Shown piece by piece: positions 17,255-30,575 of a stretch of 64,000 nucleotides of DNA. Position 1 is the stretch's first letter. Every line of letters starts with the position of its first letter. A program made the translations under genes and the position numbers. The DNA comes from Mycolicibacterium sp. TUM20985 (GTDB taxonomy: Bacteria > Actinomycetota > Actinomycetes > Mycobacteriales > Mycobacteriaceae): contig NZ_AP027291.1 of assembly GCF_030295745.1 (NCBI RefSeq), forward strand, positions 3,286,001 to 3,350,000, written 5' to 3'. The notes beneath the pieces were generated by a model, which was not told where the DNA came from, searched no databases, and was given only the letters and a program-made list of their open reading frames with translations.

Positions 17255-18066
17255 CTAGCCGGCCAGGTAGGCGACGGCGTCGCGCATGCGCTCCCCCGCT
17301 GCGCGCACGGCGGCGACGTCGGGACCGGCCCGCAACACCTCACGGGATACCGCCGGTAATAGCGTCCCCGCCGCCGCCCCGCCGAGACCGCGGAGGGCGT
17401 CGAGCCGACCGCCTTGCGCGCCCACACCGGGCAGGAGTACCGGCCCGCCGACGTCACTCAGGTCGGGCACGTCGGTGAGGGTGGCACCCACCACGACGCC
17501 GACCGAACCCGCTGCCGCAGATCGGTTCTCGTGCGCGACGTCATCGACGATCGACTGTGCGACCGTGCGACCGTCGGACTCGGCGAGTTGCACGCTGGCA
17601 CCCTCTGGATTGGACGTGGCGGCCAGTACGAAGACTCCGCGGCCGTGCTCTGCTGCCGTGTCGAGCAGCGGCCGAAGCGAGCCGAACCCCAGGTAGGGCG
17701 ACGCCGTCACGGCGTCGCAGGCCAGCGGCGAGTCACCCGCCCACGCCGCCGCATAGGCGGCCATCGTGGAACCGATGTCACCGCGCTTGGCATCGGCGAG
17801 CACCAGGACTCCGGCATCGCGCAGCTCGGCGATGGCCGTCTCCAGCACGGAGTACCCTGCCGCGCCATAACTCTCGAAGAAGGCCACCTGCGGTTTGACG
17901 ACGGCGAAGCCGGCAAACGCCTCGACGCACACGTCGCAGAACGCACTGAGCCCGTCGACGTCGACCGGCAGCCCCCACGACGTCAGCAGTTCGGGGTGCG
18001 GATCGATGCCGAGACACAGTGGCCCACGGGCGGCCATCGCAGCCGCCAAGCGCGCCCCGAATCCGG

Positions 18067-18070
<4 letters not shown>
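17255..18070 (-). CDS. pyrF: Orotidine 5'-phosphate decarboxylase (type 2)
   Basis: This 271-residue enzyme converts OMP to UMP, the last step of de novo UMP synthesis. The active-site block is [12 protein letters not shown] (residues about 93-103, the DxKxxD pattern of the family). Length and the segments [11 protein letters not shown] and [12 protein letters not shown] mark the longer type 2 form found in actinobacteria. The GTG at 18070 overlaps the carB stop by 4 nt (GTGA), so translation is probably coupled. It is the last gene of the pyrR-pyrB-pyrC-(membrane protein)-carA-carB-pyrF operon. Confidence 0.95.
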
Positions 18071-21414
<3,344 letters not shown>

Positions 21415-21434
21415 TAGCTCTCCCCCCTGCTCCC

Positions 21435-21581
21435 GCGAGCGTGCGTGTCTGCGGCCGACACGCCGCTCTTGAATCGGAGATCGCGCACGCTCGTTGCGGT
21501 CCCGAGGCGGCCGTCGAGATGACGACCGTGCGGATTCTCGGCCTCAATGCCGCGTGTCGCACCGCAGACACGCACGCTCGC
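21435..21581. repeat. Long inverted-repeat element in the carA-carB spacer
   Basis: GCGAGCGTGCGTGTCTGCGG at 21435-21454 is repeated as a perfect inverted 20-bp copy at 21562-21581, with 107 nt between. Each arm can also form its own small hairpin (GCGTGTC...GACACGC). The element sits inside an operon, between carA and carB. It could attenuate transcription, stabilise mRNA, or be a non-coding mobile palindromic repeat. Confidence 0.8.
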
Positions 21582-21592
21582 GGAGGTGGGCA

Positions 21593-22720
21593 TCAGGCTT
21601 CATCCCCGGCCATCAGATCGACGAATTGGTCGAACAGATACTCGGCGTCATGGGGTCCCGCCGCCGACTCGGGGTGATATTGCACCGAGAACGCCCTTCC
21701 TTCAAGCAGTTTGACGCCTTCGACGACGCCGTCGTTGGCGCAGGTGTGACTGACGATGGCTCGGCCGAATGGCGTGTCGAACTCCTCGCCCGCCTCGCCC
21801 TCGAGCGCGAATCCGTGGTTCTGCGCGGTGATCGCGACGCGGCCCGTGATGTGGTCGATGACCGGCACGTTGATGCCCCGGTGGCCGAAGGTCATCTTGT
21901 ACGTCGAGCGGCCCAGCGCGCGGCCCAGGATCTGATTGCCGAAACAGATTCCCAGTAGCGGGATTCCCGCCTCCAGCACGTTGCGCGTCACCTCGACGAC
22001 GTGGTCCGCGGTCGCCGGGTCGCCGGGGCCGTTGCTCAGGAACACCCCGTCCGGCTGCAGCGCGGTCAGCTGCTCGAAGGTGGTGTTCGACGGCACGACA
22101 TGGGTCCGGATGCCTCGCCGGGCGAAGTTCCGCGGCGTGTTGGTCTTGATGCCCAGATCGATTGCCGCGACCGTGAAGCGTTGCGGTCCATCGGGTTCGA
22201 CGACGTAGGCCGCGTCGGTGCTCACCTCGCCGGCGAGGTCGGCACCCAACATCGAGCGCTGGCTGCGCACCCGATTCAGCAGTTCGTCGGTATCGGCCAA
22301 TGCGTCGCCGGAGAAGATGCCCGCCTTCATCGACCCGGCGGTGCGGAGGTGGCGGACGAGGGCGCGGGTGTCGATGCCCGCGATCCCGACGATGCCCTGC
22401 CGGACCAGTTCGTCGTCGAGGGTGCCGGTGGCGCGCCAGTTCGAGGCCCGCGGTGACGGGTCGCGCACGGCGTACCCGGCGACCCAGATCTTGTCGTCGC
22501 GGCTTTCGCCGTCCTCGCGGTTCCAGCCGGTGTTGCCGATCTGCGGGGCCGTCGCGACGACGATCTGGCCGTGGTAGCTCGGGTCGGTCAGGGTCTCCTG
22601 ATAGCCCGACATCCCGGTGGAGAACACCGCCTCCCCCAGCGTCTGACCAACGGCGCCGAACGTGGTGCCGGTGAAGGACCGCCCGTCGTCGAGGACGAGA
22701 ACCGCCTTTGCGCCACTCAT
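21593..22720 (-). CDS. carA: Carbamoyl-phosphate synthase small subunit
   Basis: This 375-residue glutaminase subunit delivers ammonia from glutamine to CarB. The N-terminal domain has [16 protein letters not shown]. The C-terminal class I glutamine amidotransferase domain has SNGPGDP, the nucleophile Cys in LLGICFGNQ, and the His/Glu pair in [11 protein letters not shown]. The ATG at 22720 overlaps the stop of the preceding membrane-protein gene (ATGA). It is followed by an unusually long operon-internal spacer before carB. Confidence 0.96.
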   Translation of the reverse strand: MSGAKAVLVLDDGRSFTGTTFGAVGQTLGEAVFSTGMSGYQETLTDPSYHGQIVVATAPQIGNTGWNREDGESRDDKIWVAGYAVRDPSPRASNWRATGTLDDELVRQGIVGIAGIDTRALVRHLRTAGSMKAGIFSGDALADTDELLNRVRSQRSMLGADLAGEVSTDAAYVVEPDGPQRFTVAAIDLGIKTNTPRNFARRGIRTHVVPSNTTFEQLTALQPDGVFLSNGPGDPATADHVVEVTRNVLEAGIPLLGICFGNQILGRALGRSTYKMTFGHRGINVPVIDHITGRVAITAQNHGFALEGEAGEEFDTPFGRAIVSHTCANDGVVEGVKLLEGRAFSVQYHPESAAGPHDAEYLFDQFVDLMAGDEA

Positions 22721-23217
22721 GCAGCCTCCTCTACCCAGTTGTCGAGTTCGCGGCGGTCGTCGCCGCGGAACCCGGTGTCGATCTCGGTGCCTGACGGCAA
22801 CTTCCAGCGGATCGCGAGGATGCCGTCGTGGGTCAATGCCTTCCCGGCGATGCCCCGCTCGCGGCGGATCGCGGTGATCGACTCGTCCGGAATCCAGATC
22901 GGTCCGGCACCCGTGCGCTGCACCATGATTCCCTCCGGATAGCGCGTCAACACCGCCTTGCTGCGGAAGCCGAGGTCCCCCACGGCGATGCGGTCCTGCC
23001 AGCTCGGAGCGATCGTGCTCCCGACGTACAACCCCTTGGTGGCGGGGACGATCGCAGGTCCCACGGTGTCGGGCAGCGGCGGCAGTGCGCCGATCATCTC
23101 CGCCTGTCGCTGAGCCCGGTGCAGCCAGCCCCGCATCATCTGCCGGATGAAGAACGCGATGAGCAGCGCCAGCAGCGCAGCGATGATCAGCAGGGCGATC
23201 AGGGTAGGGGTGTTCAC
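22717..23217 (-). CDS. Conserved membrane-anchored protein of the pyr operon (Rv1382-like)
   Basis: This 166-residue protein has one N-terminal membrane helix ([20 protein letters not shown]) followed by a cytoplasmic region of about 130 residues rich in beta-prone sequence ([40 protein letters not shown]). This is reminiscent of a PH-like fold. The GTG start at 23217 overlaps the pyrC stop by 4 nt and its stop overlaps carA by 4 nt, so it is firmly inside the pyrimidine operon. M. tuberculosis Rv1382 is in the same place. No enzymatic role in UMP synthesis is known for it. Confidence 0.88.
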   Translation of the reverse strand: MNTPTLIALLIIAALLALLIAFFIRQMMRGWLHRAQRQAEMIGALPPLPDTVGPAIVPATKGLYVGSTIAPSWQDRIAVGDLGFRSKAVLTRYPEGIMVQRTGAGPIWIPDESITAIRRERGIAGKALTHDGILAIRWKLPSGTEIDTGFRGDDRRELDNWVEEAA

Positions 23218-24542
23218 GGCGCTGCTCCCCCAGCCGCTTCGCTCCCGCCCGCCGGTGGGCTCTTCCCGTCTCGCGCAGTCACTTTGCCGCGCAACAGGGT
23301 CAGCGTCACGACCCCGGGCAGGGTCATCGACTCGTACGGGGTGTTGTCCGACCGGCTGGCCAGGTCGGCTCCGCTCACCGTCCAGGTGGCGTCGGGGTCG
23401 ACGACCGTCAGGTTGGCGGGCTCGCCCACCTCCAGCGGCCTACCCTGATCGGGAAGTCCGACGATGCTCGCGGGGGCCTCGCTCATCACCCGCGCGACGT
23501 CGCGCCACGTCATCGCACCCGGTTGCACCATGGTCTCGACGACGACGGAGAGCGCGGTCTGCAGCCCGAGCATGCCCGGCCGGGCGACCGCGAACTCGCA
23601 CATCTTCTCGTGCTCGGCGTGCGGAGCGTGATCGGTGGCGACGCAGTCGATCACACCGTCGGCGAGGGCCTGCCGCAACGCCAGGGCGTCGGAGGCCTCG
23701 CGCAGCGGCGGGGTGACGCGGTTGCGACCGTCGTAGGACTCGAGTCGCGCGTCGTCGAGCAGCAGGTGATGCGGCGTCACCTCTGCAGTGATCGAAATGC
23801 CCTGCGCCTTGGCCCATCTCACCAACTCGACGGTGCCTGCGGTGGAGGCATGACAGATGTGGACGCGCGCTCCGGCGTCACGGGCGAGGATGGCGTCACG
23901 CGCGACGATCGACTCCTCGGCCGATCGCGGCCAGCCGGCCAACCCCAGCCGGGCCGCGTTGGGGCCCTCGTGGGCGACTGCGCCGACCGTCAGTCGCGGC
24001 TCCTCGGCGTGCTGGGCGATCAAGACGCCCAGGCCGCTAGCGTATTCCAACGCCCGCCGCATGATCAGCGGGTCGTGCACGCAGATGCCGTCGTCCGAGA
24101 ACATCCGCACCCGGCCCACCCCGGCGGCCATCAGGCCCATCTCGGTGAGTTGAGCGCCCTTCAGACCCACGGTCACCGCACCAACCGGGTGCACGTCGAC
24201 CAGGCCGACCTGCTGGCCGCGGTGCCAGACGTGGTCGGTGACGACGGGACTGTCGGCGACGGGGTCGGTATTGGCCATCGCGAACACCGCCGTGTAGCCA
24301 CCCAGAGCTGCTGCCGCCGAACCCGTTTCGATGTCCTCGGCGTACTCCCGGCCCGGCTCGCGGAGATGGGTGTGCAGATCGACGAAGCCGGGCAGCAACA
24401 CCTGGCCGCGGGCGTCGATCACCTCGGCGTCATCGGGAACGGCCAGATCGGATCCGAGCGCGGCGATCTGCCCGTCGTCGACCAGGACGTCGATGGGGTC
24501 ACCCTCGCCGTAGCGCAGCACACCCCGAATGAGGACACTCAT
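23214..24542 (-). CDS. pyrC: Dihydroorotase
   Basis: This 442-residue zinc amidohydrolase cyclises carbamoyl aspartate to dihydroorotate. Metal ligands are in [13 protein letters not shown] (HxH, near residue 57), further His residues lie in QHAEEP and HICHAST, and the catalytic Asp is in [14 protein letters not shown]. It is the long type typical of Gram-positive and actinobacterial PyrC. The ATG at 24542 overlaps the pyrB stop by 4 nt. The last 15 or so residues ([15 protein letters not shown]) are low-complexity, and their DNA also supplies the ribosome site for the next gene. Confidence 0.95.
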   Translation of the reverse strand: MSVLIRGVLRYGEGDPIDVLVDDGQIAALGSDLAVPDDAEVIDARGQVLLPGFVDLHTHLREPGREYAEDIETGSAAAALGGYTAVFAMANTDPVADSPVVTDHVWHRGQQVGLVDVHPVGAVTVGLKGAQLTEMGLMAAGVGRVRMFSDDGICVHDPLIMRRALEYASGLGVLIAQHAEEPRLTVGAVAHEGPNAARLGLAGWPRSAEESIVARDAILARDAGARVHICHASTAGTVELVRWAKAQGISITAEVTPHHLLLDDARLESYDGRNRVTPPLREASDALALRQALADGVIDCVATDHAPHAEHEKMCEFAVARPGMLGLQTALSVVVETMVQPGAMTWRDVARVMSEAPASIVGLPDQGRPLEVGEPANLTVVDPDATWTVSGADLASRSDNTPYESMTLPGVVTLTLLRGKVTARDGKSPPAGGSEAAGGAAP

Positions 24543-25489
24543 GCATTCACCTCTGAGCCAGCACCGACGAGAAGATGGAACAGCACCGCCATCCGGACGT
24601 GGACGCCATTGGAAACCTGTTGCAGAACCGCCGATTGCGGCGAATCAGCCACCGAGGACGCGATCTCCATGCCGCGCAGCATCGGCCCGGGGTGCAGTAC
24701 CACCGCGTGGTCGGCGAGCTTCGCCGACCGCTTCTCCGACAGCCCGTAGAGCACCGAGTACTCCCGCGCCGACGGGAAGAAGCCGCCGTTCATCCGCTCG
24801 GCTTGCACGCGCAGCATGAGCACCGCGTCGGCGCCCGGCAGTTCGGCGTCGAGGTCATGAGTCACCGTGACCGGCCACGTCTCGACGCCCACGGGCAGCA
24901 GGGTGGGCGGCGCGACGAGCACCACCTCGGCGCCCAGGGTGGACAGCAGCAGCACATTGGAGCGCGCCACCCGGCTGTGCAGCACGTCGCCCACGATCAC
25001 GACCCGCTTGCCCTCGATGGAGCCCAGCCGCTGACGGATGGTCAGCGCGTCGAGCAGCGCCTGCGTCGGATGCTCGTGGGTCCCGTCACCGGCGTTGATC
25101 ACGCTGGGACCGGAGTCGTTGGCCTCACGCGTCCACTCCGCAAGCTGTTGTGCCGCACCCGAAGCCGGGTGCCGGATGATCAGCGCGTCGGCGCCGGCGG
25201 CGCGCAGGGTGAGCGCGGTGTCGCGCAGCGACTCGCCCTTGGCCACCGATGATCCCGACGAGCTGACGTTGATGACGTCGGCACTCATCCACTTGCCCGC
25301 GACCTCGAACGACACCCTGGTCCTGGTCGAGTTCTCGTAGAACATCGTGATGACCGTCCGCCCGCGCAGCGTCGGCAGCTTCTTGACCTCTCGGCCTAGG
25401 AGGGCCTTGCTGAACCGGTCGGCGTCGTCGAGGATCGCGGTGGCCTCGTCGCGGCTGAGGTCGGCCGCAGAGAGCAGGTGCCGGGTCAT
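24539..25489 (-). CDS. pyrB: Aspartate carbamoyltransferase catalytic subunit
   Basis: This 316-residue enzyme joins carbamoyl phosphate and aspartate to give N-carbamoyl aspartate. The carbamoyl-phosphate loop is [13 protein letters not shown], followed by [16 protein letters not shown], and the aspartate-binding region includes HPGPMLRG. There is no regulatory subunit gene nearby, as expected for this group. The ATG at 25489 is chosen because AGAGGAGACTGCC stands just before it; a longer frame starting at 25510 would bury that site. The gene lies 28 bp downstream of pyrR. Confidence 0.96.
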   Translation of the reverse strand: MTRHLLSAADLSRDEATAILDDADRFSKALLGREVKKLPTLRGRTVITMFYENSTRTRVSFEVAGKWMSADVINVSSSGSSVAKGESLRDTALTLRAAGADALIIRHPASGAAQQLAEWTREANDSGPSVINAGDGTHEHPTQALLDALTIRQRLGSIEGKRVVIVGDVLHSRVARSNVLLLSTLGAEVVLVAPPTLLPVGVETWPVTVTHDLDAELPGADAVLMLRVQAERMNGGFFPSAREYSVLYGLSEKRSAKLADHAVVLHPGPMLRGMEIASSVADSPQSAVLQQVSNGVHVRMAVLFHLLVGAGSEVNA

Positions 25490-25517
25490 GGCAGTCTCCT
25501 CTTCGCGCAAGCGCTCA

Positions 25518-26090
25518 TCATCGCACCGGCCCGCCGTGCGAGGCGATCAGCACGCCATCGCGGCCGTCGTCTTCGGTCAACAGCACCTTGATGTTGTCGT
25601 TGCGGGAGGTGGGCACGTTCTTGCCGACGTAGTCGGCGCGGAAGGGAAGCTCGCGGTGACCCCGATCGACGAGCGCCGCGAGTTGCACCGCGCGTGGGCG
25701 ACCGACGTCCCGGAGCGCGTCGAGTGCGGCTCGTACGGTACGCCCGGAATAGAGCACGTCGTCGACGAGAACCACTACCGCGTCATCGATTCCACCCTCG
25801 GGGATCGAGGTGTCCTCGAGTGGACGCGGTGGCTTGAAGTTGAGGTCGTCGCGGTACAGAGTGACGTCGAGCGCCCCTGCGGAGACCGGGACCGAGGAGA
25901 ACTCGGTGATGTTGAGCGCCAGGCGGGCGGCGAGCGTAACCCCGCGGGTCGGAATGCCGAGGAGGATCACGCGGGGCGCATCGACGGCGTCGAGGGCGGT
26001 CTTCTCGATGATCTGATGAGCGATGCGGGCGACGGTCCGGCTCACGTCGGCGGCGGACATCAATTCCCGGTCGGGGCTGGGTGCAGCCAT
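25518..26090 (-). CDS. pyrR: Bifunctional pyr operon regulator / uracil phosphoribosyltransferase
   Basis: This 190-residue protein binds pyr mRNA in response to UMP and has weak uracil phosphoribosyltransferase activity. The PRPP-binding loop is [20 protein letters not shown], preceded by LYRDD and LGIPTRGV. The ATG at 26090 is chosen, giving [18 protein letters not shown]; upstream codons in the same frame fall in the structured leader. It heads the seven-gene pyr operon and a PyrR-type RNA target lies 12-40 nt upstream. In M. smegmatis PyrR is reported to repress translation of the operon by binding such a leader, which fits here. Confidence 0.96.
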   Translation of the reverse strand: MAAPSPDRELMSAADVSRTVARIAHQIIEKTALDAVDAPRVILLGIPTRGVTLAARLALNITEFSSVPVSAGALDVTLYRDDLNFKPPRPLEDTSIPEGGIDDAVVVLVDDVLYSGRTVRAALDALRDVGRPRAVQLAALVDRGHRELPFRADYVGKNVPTSRNDNIKVLLTEDDGRDGVLIASHGGPVR

Positions 26091-26101
26091 ATCAACCTGG
26101 A

Positions 26102-26129
26102 CCTCCTTCTCCGCCTCTCGGGACGGATC
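26102..26129 (-). promoter_or_regulatory. PyrR-binding RNA element overlapping the pyrR ribosome site
   Basis: On the coding strand the leader reads GATCCGTCCCGAGAGGCGGA then GAAGGAGG. UCCG...CGGA forms the stem and CCCGAGAGGC is the purine-rich loop typical of PyrR targets (compare the CAGAGAGGCU loops of Bacillus pyr leaders). The Shine-Dalgarno AAGGAGG follows at once, so a bound PyrR would hide it. A TAAGCT hexamer at 26156-26161 on the same strand is a possible -10, giving a leader of about 60 nt. Confidence 0.75.
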
Positions 26130-26203
26130 GTTAAAGGACGTCGAACTTCCGCGGCAGCTTAGCACCCGGCGGAATCACCCGAGGCCCCCACTAGGCTGAC
26201 CCG

Positions 26204-27412
26204 GTGAAACTCGACGACAACCAGGCGTCCATCCGCGACGCCATCGACGCCGGCTTGCTGGCGGGCGCCGTCACGATGGTGTGGCAGGCGGGCCGGGTGT
26301 TGCAGGTCAACGAACTCGGCCACCGTGACGTCCACGCGGGGCTACCGATGCAGCGCGACACCATCTTCCGGATCGCCTCGATGACCAAGCCGGTCACGGT
26401 CGCGGCGGCGATGTCGATGGTCGAGGAAGGCGCCTTCGCCCTCGGGGACTCCGTCGCGCAGTGGCTGCCCGAGCTCGCCGACGTCCGGGTGATGGCGGAC
26501 CCGACGGGACCGCTCGAGACCACGGTGCCCCTGCGACGGCCGATCACGTTCGACGATCTGATGACCCACCGCAGCGGCCTGGCCTACGCGTTCTCGGTCG
26601 GGCCGCCCTTGGGCCGGGCGTACGGCACGCTGATGTTCCGACAGGACCAGGACCGCTGGCTCGCCGAACTCGCCCGGCTGCCGCTGGCCCACCAGCCCGG
26701 CGATCGGCTGACCTACAGCCACGCGACCGACGTGCTGGGGATCGCGCTGTCCCGGATCGCGGGCGAACCACTGGCCGACGTGCTAGCGACCCGCATCCTG
26801 GGACCTCTCGGCATGTCCGACACCGGTTTCAAGGTGAGCCACGAAGGGCGCCGACGAGCCGCCACGATGTACCAGCTCGACGAGACCGGCACCCTGCGGG
26901 ACGACGTCATGAGCCCGGCGCCGGTGACCCTCCCGACGTTCTGCACCGGCGGGGCCGGCCTCTGGTCGACGGCCGACGACTACCTCGCGTTCGCCCGCAT
27001 GCTGCTCGGCGAGGGTTCGGTGAATGGCGTCACGGTGCTCTCCGAGGAATCGGTGCGGCTGATGCGGACGGACAGACTGACCGACCAGCAGCGGACCCAA
27101 CCGTTCCTGGGGATGCCGTTCTGGCGGAGCCGCGGCTTCGGCCTGAACCTGTCCGTCGTCACCGATGCCGCACAGTCGCGTCAGCTATACGGGCCGGGCG
27201 GAGTCGGCACGTTCAGTTGGCCCGGGGCGTACGGCACGTGGTGGCAGGCCGATCCCGCCGCGGATCTGATCATGCTGTACCTCATCCAGAACCTGCCCGA
27301 TCTCAGCCCGGACGCTGCCGCCGCCGCGGTGGCCGGCAACACCTCACTGGCGAAGCTGCAGGCGGCGCAGCCGCGGTTCGTCCGCCGCACGTATCAGGCG
27401 CTGGAGTCGTAG
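26204..27412 (+). CDS. Serine hydrolase, class C beta-lactamase family
   Basis: This is a 402-residue penicillin-binding-protein-fold hydrolase. The SxxK motif is SMTK (Ser59), preceded by FRIA; the YxN position reads YSHATD; and the third motif region reads PGGVGTFSWPGAYGTWW instead of a KTG triad. Such proteins are usually esterases or D-amino-acid peptidases rather than true beta-lactamases. No signal peptide is visible, so it is probably cytoplasmic. The GTG at 26204 is divergent from pyrR (113 bp). It ends 2 bp from the convergent small gene at 27415. Confidence 0.87.
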   Translation: MKLDDNQASIRDAIDAGLLAGAVTMVWQAGRVLQVNELGHRDVHAGLPMQRDTIFRIASMTKPVTVAAAMSMVEEGAFALGDSVAQWLPELADVRVMADPTGPLETTVPLRRPITFDDLMTHRSGLAYAFSVGPPLGRAYGTLMFRQDQDRWLAELARLPLAHQPGDRLTYSHATDVLGIALSRIAGEPLADVLATRILGPLGMSDTGFKVSHEGRRRAATMYQLDETGTLRDDVMSPAPVTLPTFCTGGAGLWSTADDYLAFARMLLGEGSVNGVTVLSEESVRLMRTDRLTDQQRTQPFLGMPFWRSRGFGLNLSVVTDAAQSRQLYGPGGVGTFSWPGAYGTWWQADPAADLIMLYLIQNLPDLSPDAAAAAVAGNTSLAKLQAAQPRFVRRTYQALES

Positions 27413-27414
27413 CC

Positions 27415-27666
27415 TCAGCCGCCGAGTTCGGACACCTCGGCATCGAGGATCGCCGCCTGCCTGGCGACGTCGTCGTCGGCTAGGTCACTCCCGGCGCCGG
27501 TGCGCTCCAACAGCTCTACGCGTGAGATCACCTCCCACGCACCCCGATGCGCATCATCGTGGAGGGCACTGGGACCGACGACCTCGACCCGGCCCTCGAT
27601 CAGCACCAGAATGGCGTCCTCGTCGGCGTCGAGCAGCTTGCGTACGTCATCACCTTGAATCGTCAT
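27415..27666 (-). CDS. Conserved small hypothetical protein, 83 aa
   Basis: This short acidic protein (MTIQGDDVRKLLDADEDAIL...) has no membrane segment or known motif. The middle resembles a small beta-strand domain (ILVLIEGRVEVVGPSAL), and the C-terminal third is helical and acidic. The ATG at 27666 has GGAGGGAACACC upstream, which supports it as real. It is convergent with the serine hydrolase (2 bp gap). No function can be assigned. Confidence 0.6.
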   Translation of the reverse strand: MTIQGDDVRKLLDADEDAILVLIEGRVEVVGPSALHDDAHRGAWEVISRVELLERTGAGSDLADDDVARQAAILDAEVSELGG

Positions 27667-27810
27667 GACCGGGGTGTTCCCTCCCCGAGCACCGCTAAGC
27701 AGCAGTTGGCCACCGCGTCCTGCTCGAGTACTGGGTCTGCGGACCGGGCCCCCGACGCCTTCGCGGAAATACGTGGGCGCACAACGGACGACGCACCCGG
27801 CGGGTGAACC

Positions 27811-28353
27811 TCACATCGACCGGGACAACACCCGGCCGAACTGCAGCAGCCGCTGCATTTGAGCCAGGCCGCCGTCGTCGACCGTCTTGGTGAACCGGAA
27901 GGACTCGCAGAACAGGTCGGTGTCGACCGCGGACTTCTGCCGTGTCCGCGTCAACAGCTGGGTGTACATCCGCAGGCGGACTTCGGCGAGCCTGCGGGTG
28001 CCGTCGTCGAGGACCTCGAACTCGGTGGTGAGGATGTGGTCGGTGATGGTCGACAGCAGAATGGTCCGCGCCGACGCGTTGAGCAGGCGCCGGGGCGCTT
28101 CATCTGCCTCGGTCAGCAGTTCGTCGTCCGCCCGCCACATGATGAGACGACGACCGTCGGTGAGCAGGATCTCCTGCCACACGGCCTCGCCCCAGGCGTC
28201 CTCGCTGGTGCCGCGGGACATGACGAACGACCTGATCGCGGAGAATTCGACCAGCGCCCGCAGTTGGTCGAGCGCCAGTTCCGGATCCCGCAGGTAGACC
28301 CTGGCGGCCTGGTCGAGTGTGCTGTAGGGCGCCCAATCCTGCGGTGCCGCCAT
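27811..28353 (-). CDS. Conserved hypothetical protein downstream of nusB
   Basis: This 180-residue soluble protein begins [20 protein letters not shown]. It contains a LITDGRRLIMW-like segment (LLTDGRRLIMWRADDELL) and a basic, helical C-terminal half (RRLAEVRLRMYTQLLTR). No catalytic motif is recognised. Its ATG overlaps the nusB stop by one base (TGATG), so it is co-translated with nusB. M. tuberculosis has a hypothetical gene (Rv2532c) in the same position after nusB. Confidence 0.82.
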   Translation of the reverse strand: MAAPQDWAPYSTLDQAARVYLRDPELALDQLRALVEFSAIRSFVMSRGTSEDAWGEAVWQEILLTDGRRLIMWRADDELLTEADEAPRRLLNASARTILLSTITDHILTTEFEVLDDGTRRLAEVRLRMYTQLLTRTRQKSAVDTDLFCESFRFTKTVDDGGLAQMQRLLQFGRVLSRSM

Positions 28354-28832
28354 CAGGCTCCCTCGGGGGTACTCCGGACGGCGGCCGCGGCGGCGCGGAT
28401 CTGGGGGGTCACCAGCATCACCTGGCCGAGCACACCGTTGACGAACCCCGGCGAGTCGTCGGTGGACAGGCTCTTGGCCAACTCCACGGCCTCATCGACG
28501 GCCACCGGCTCGGGCACGTCGTCGGCGTGCAGCAGCTCCCACACCGCGACCCGAAGCACCGCCCGGTCGACGGCGGGGAGGCGTTCCAGCGTCCAGCCCT
28601 GCAGGTGAGCCGAGATCAGGTCGTCGATGTGCGCGGCGTGCTCGGTGACGCCTCGTGCGACGGTCACGGTGTACGGGTTCAGCGTCGACAGCTCGGAGTC
28701 GGTCTCCGCCAACGACGTTCGCCCGTCGGCAATCTCGGCGGGGGTCAGCCCGCGGGCCTCCGCCTCGAACAACAGGTCGACGGCACGTTTGCGGGCCTGG
28801 TGGCGGCCGCGGTCCCCGCGACGGTCACTCAT
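28353..28832 (-). CDS. nusB: Transcription antitermination factor NusB
   Basis: This 159-residue all-helical RNA-binding protein acts with NusE (S10) in rRNA antitermination. The N-terminus [20 protein letters not shown] is the family signature, and [20 protein letters not shown] with [28 protein letters not shown] completes it. The ATG at 28832 is preceded by GGAGCGACGGG, part of a repeated mycobacterial GAGCGAAGCGCAGCGGAGC-type element. It follows efp by 33 bp. Confidence 0.95.
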   Translation of the reverse strand: MSDRRGDRGRHQARKRAVDLLFEAEARGLTPAEIADGRTSLAETDSELSTLNPYTVTVARGVTEHAAHIDDLISAHLQGWTLERLPAVDRAVLRVAVWELLHADDVPEPVAVDEAVELAKSLSTDDSPGFVNGVLGQVMLVTPQIRAAAAAVRSTPEGA

Positions 28833-28865
28833 CCCGTCGCTCCGCTGCGCTTCGCTCGCCCCGGC

Positions 28866-29429
28866 TCAGGCATTCACGCGACCGAGGTAACTGCCGTCGC
28901 GGGAGTCGACCTTGAGCTTGTCACCGGTGTTGATGAACAGCGGCACGTTGATCTGGGCGCCCGTCTCCATGGTGGCCGGCTTGGTGCCTGCGCTGGAGCG
29001 GTCGCCCTGCAGACCAGGGTCGGTGTGGGACACGATCAGTTCGACGGTCACCGGCAGTTCCAGGTACAGCGGTGCGCCCTCGCTGAAAGCGACCTGCACC
29101 GGCATGCCCTCGAGCAGGTAATTCGCGGCATCTCCGACCAGGGACTCCGGCAGCGGGTGCTGTTCGAAGTCCTGGGCGTCCATGAACACGAAGTCACTAC
29201 CGTCGCGGTAGAGGTACGTGGTGTCGCGGCGGTCGACGGTCGCGGTCTCGACCTTCACGCCTGCGTTGTACGTCTTGTCCACGACCTTGCCGGACAGCAC
29301 GTTCTTGAGCTTGGTGCGCACGAACGCCGGACCCTTGCCCGGTTTGACGTGCTGGAACTCGGTGATCTGCCACAGCTGGCCATCGATCTGCAGGACGAGC
29401 CCATTCTTGAAGTCGGCGGTCGATGCCAC
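28866..29429 (-). CDS. efp: Elongation factor P
   Basis: This 187-residue factor helps ribosomes form bonds at polyproline stretches. Domain I has [20 protein letters not shown], with the loop lysine that enters the peptidyl-transferase centre. Domains II and III end with the family signature near [20 protein letters not shown] (here [13 protein letters not shown]). No EF-P modification gene is seen nearby. The GTG start at 29429 has GCTAGGAG about 10 nt upstream. Gene order pepQ-efp-nusB is the conserved mycobacterial one. Confidence 0.97.
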   Translation of the reverse strand: MASTADFKNGLVLQIDGQLWQITEFQHVKPGKGPAFVRTKLKNVLSGKVVDKTYNAGVKVETATVDRRDTTYLYRDGSDFVFMDAQDFEQHPLPESLVGDAANYLLEGMPVQVAFSEGAPLYLELPVTVELIVSHTDPGLQGDRSSAGTKPATMETGAQINVPLFINTGDKLKVDSRDGSYLGRVNA

Positions 29430-29450
29430 GGGGGTACTACTCCTAGCCTT

Positions 29451-30542
29451 CTAGAGAATCGCCAGTTCCTTGGGGAACCGGGTCAGCAACTCGGGTGTGG
29501 GTGCATCATCACTGCCCACGACCAGCGTGTCCTCGATGCGGACGCCGCCATGGCCGGGCAGATAGACGCCGGGCTCCACGGTCACCGCGGAGCCAGCAAG
29601 CAGTGTACCGGCGGACGATGCGCTGATTCCCGGTGCTTCGTGGATCTGCAGGCCGACGCCATGGCCGAGCCCGTGTCCGAAGTTCTCGGCGAAACCCGCG
29701 TCCGCGATGTGCTGTCGCGACACGCCGTCCACGCCGGACAGGGACACGCCCGGGGCGAGGGCCTCCCGCCCGAGCCGCTGGGCGGTGGACACCAGGTCGT
29801 AGACGTCGCGCTGCCACTGCGCGACGGGCGACAGCACGAACGTCCGGGTCATGTCGGAGTGATAGCCGGCGACGAGCGCACCGAAGTCGATCTTCACGAA
29901 GTCACCCGCAGCGAGCACGGCGTCGGTCGGCCGGTGGTGCGGGATGGCCGAGTTGGCCCCCGCGGCCACGATCGTCTCGAACGACACGCCATCGGCGCCG
30001 TGGTCGAGCATCCGCGACTCCAGGTCCCGGCCGACCTCCCGCTCCGTCCGACCCGGCCGCAGCCCACCGGCGGCGACCAGGTCCGCGAGCGCGGCATCTG
30101 CGGCCTCGCAGGCCAACCTCAGCAGGGCGACCTCACCGGCGTCCTTCACCTCCCGCAGGGCCTCGACGGCACCGGCGGCCCGCACCAGCTCGACGCCGTT
30201 CGCCTCCTTCATCAGAAGGGCGTGTCCGTCGACCGTCACTACGTGGCTCTCGAAACCCAGCCGCCGCACCCCGGTGCCGGCCGCCAGTGCCGCCAGATGG
30301 GGCGCGCAGGCCCGCTCGATGACGAGCTCCGCGTCCGGTGCCTGCTCCGCGGCCTGCGTCCGGTACCGGCCATCGGTCGCCAACACGGGCTTCTCGTCGT
30401 CGACCCGAATCAGCAACGCCGCGTTCGAACCGGTGAATCCAGCCAGATAACGCACGTTGACCAGGTCCGTTACCAGCATTGCATCCAAATCGGCGGCGGC
30501 CAGTCTGCGACGCACGCGAGCCCTGCGCTGGGAAATCGTCAC
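29451..30542 (-). CDS. pepQ: M24-family aminopeptidase/Xaa-Pro dipeptidase
   Basis: This 363-residue dinuclear-metal peptidase cleaves X-Pro dipeptides or N-terminal residues. The N-terminal creatinase-like domain (residues 1-130) is followed by the pita-bread domain with metal ligands in KIDFGA, HSDMTR, FGHGLGHGVG, VTVEPG and VRIEDT. The GTG at 30542 is only 33 bp from the divergent start at 30576. It precedes efp by 21 bp. The position beside EF-P is conserved in many bacteria. The substrate preference is inferred from family only. Confidence 0.93.
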   Translation of the reverse strand: MTISQRRARVRRRLAAADLDAMLVTDLVNVRYLAGFTGSNAALLIRVDDEKPVLATDGRYRTQAAEQAPDAELVIERACAPHLAALAAGTGVRRLGFESHVVTVDGHALLMKEANGVELVRAAGAVEALREVKDAGEVALLRLACEAADAALADLVAAGGLRPGRTEREVGRDLESRMLDHGADGVSFETIVAAGANSAIPHHRPTDAVLAAGDFVKIDFGALVAGYHSDMTRTFVLSPVAQWQRDVYDLVSTAQRLGREALAPGVSLSGVDGVSRQHIADAGFAENFGHGLGHGVGLQIHEAPGISASSAGTLLAGSAVTVEPGVYLPGHGGVRIEDTLVVGSDDAPTPELLTRFPKELAIL

Positions 30543-30575
30543 AGCGCATGACGGTACTCGCTAGGGTGTGCCCTC

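Noticed and set aside
28317..30551. 744-codon plus-strand open frame opposite nusB, efp and pepQ
   Set aside because: Overlaps three confident genes on the other strand, and no family resemblance.
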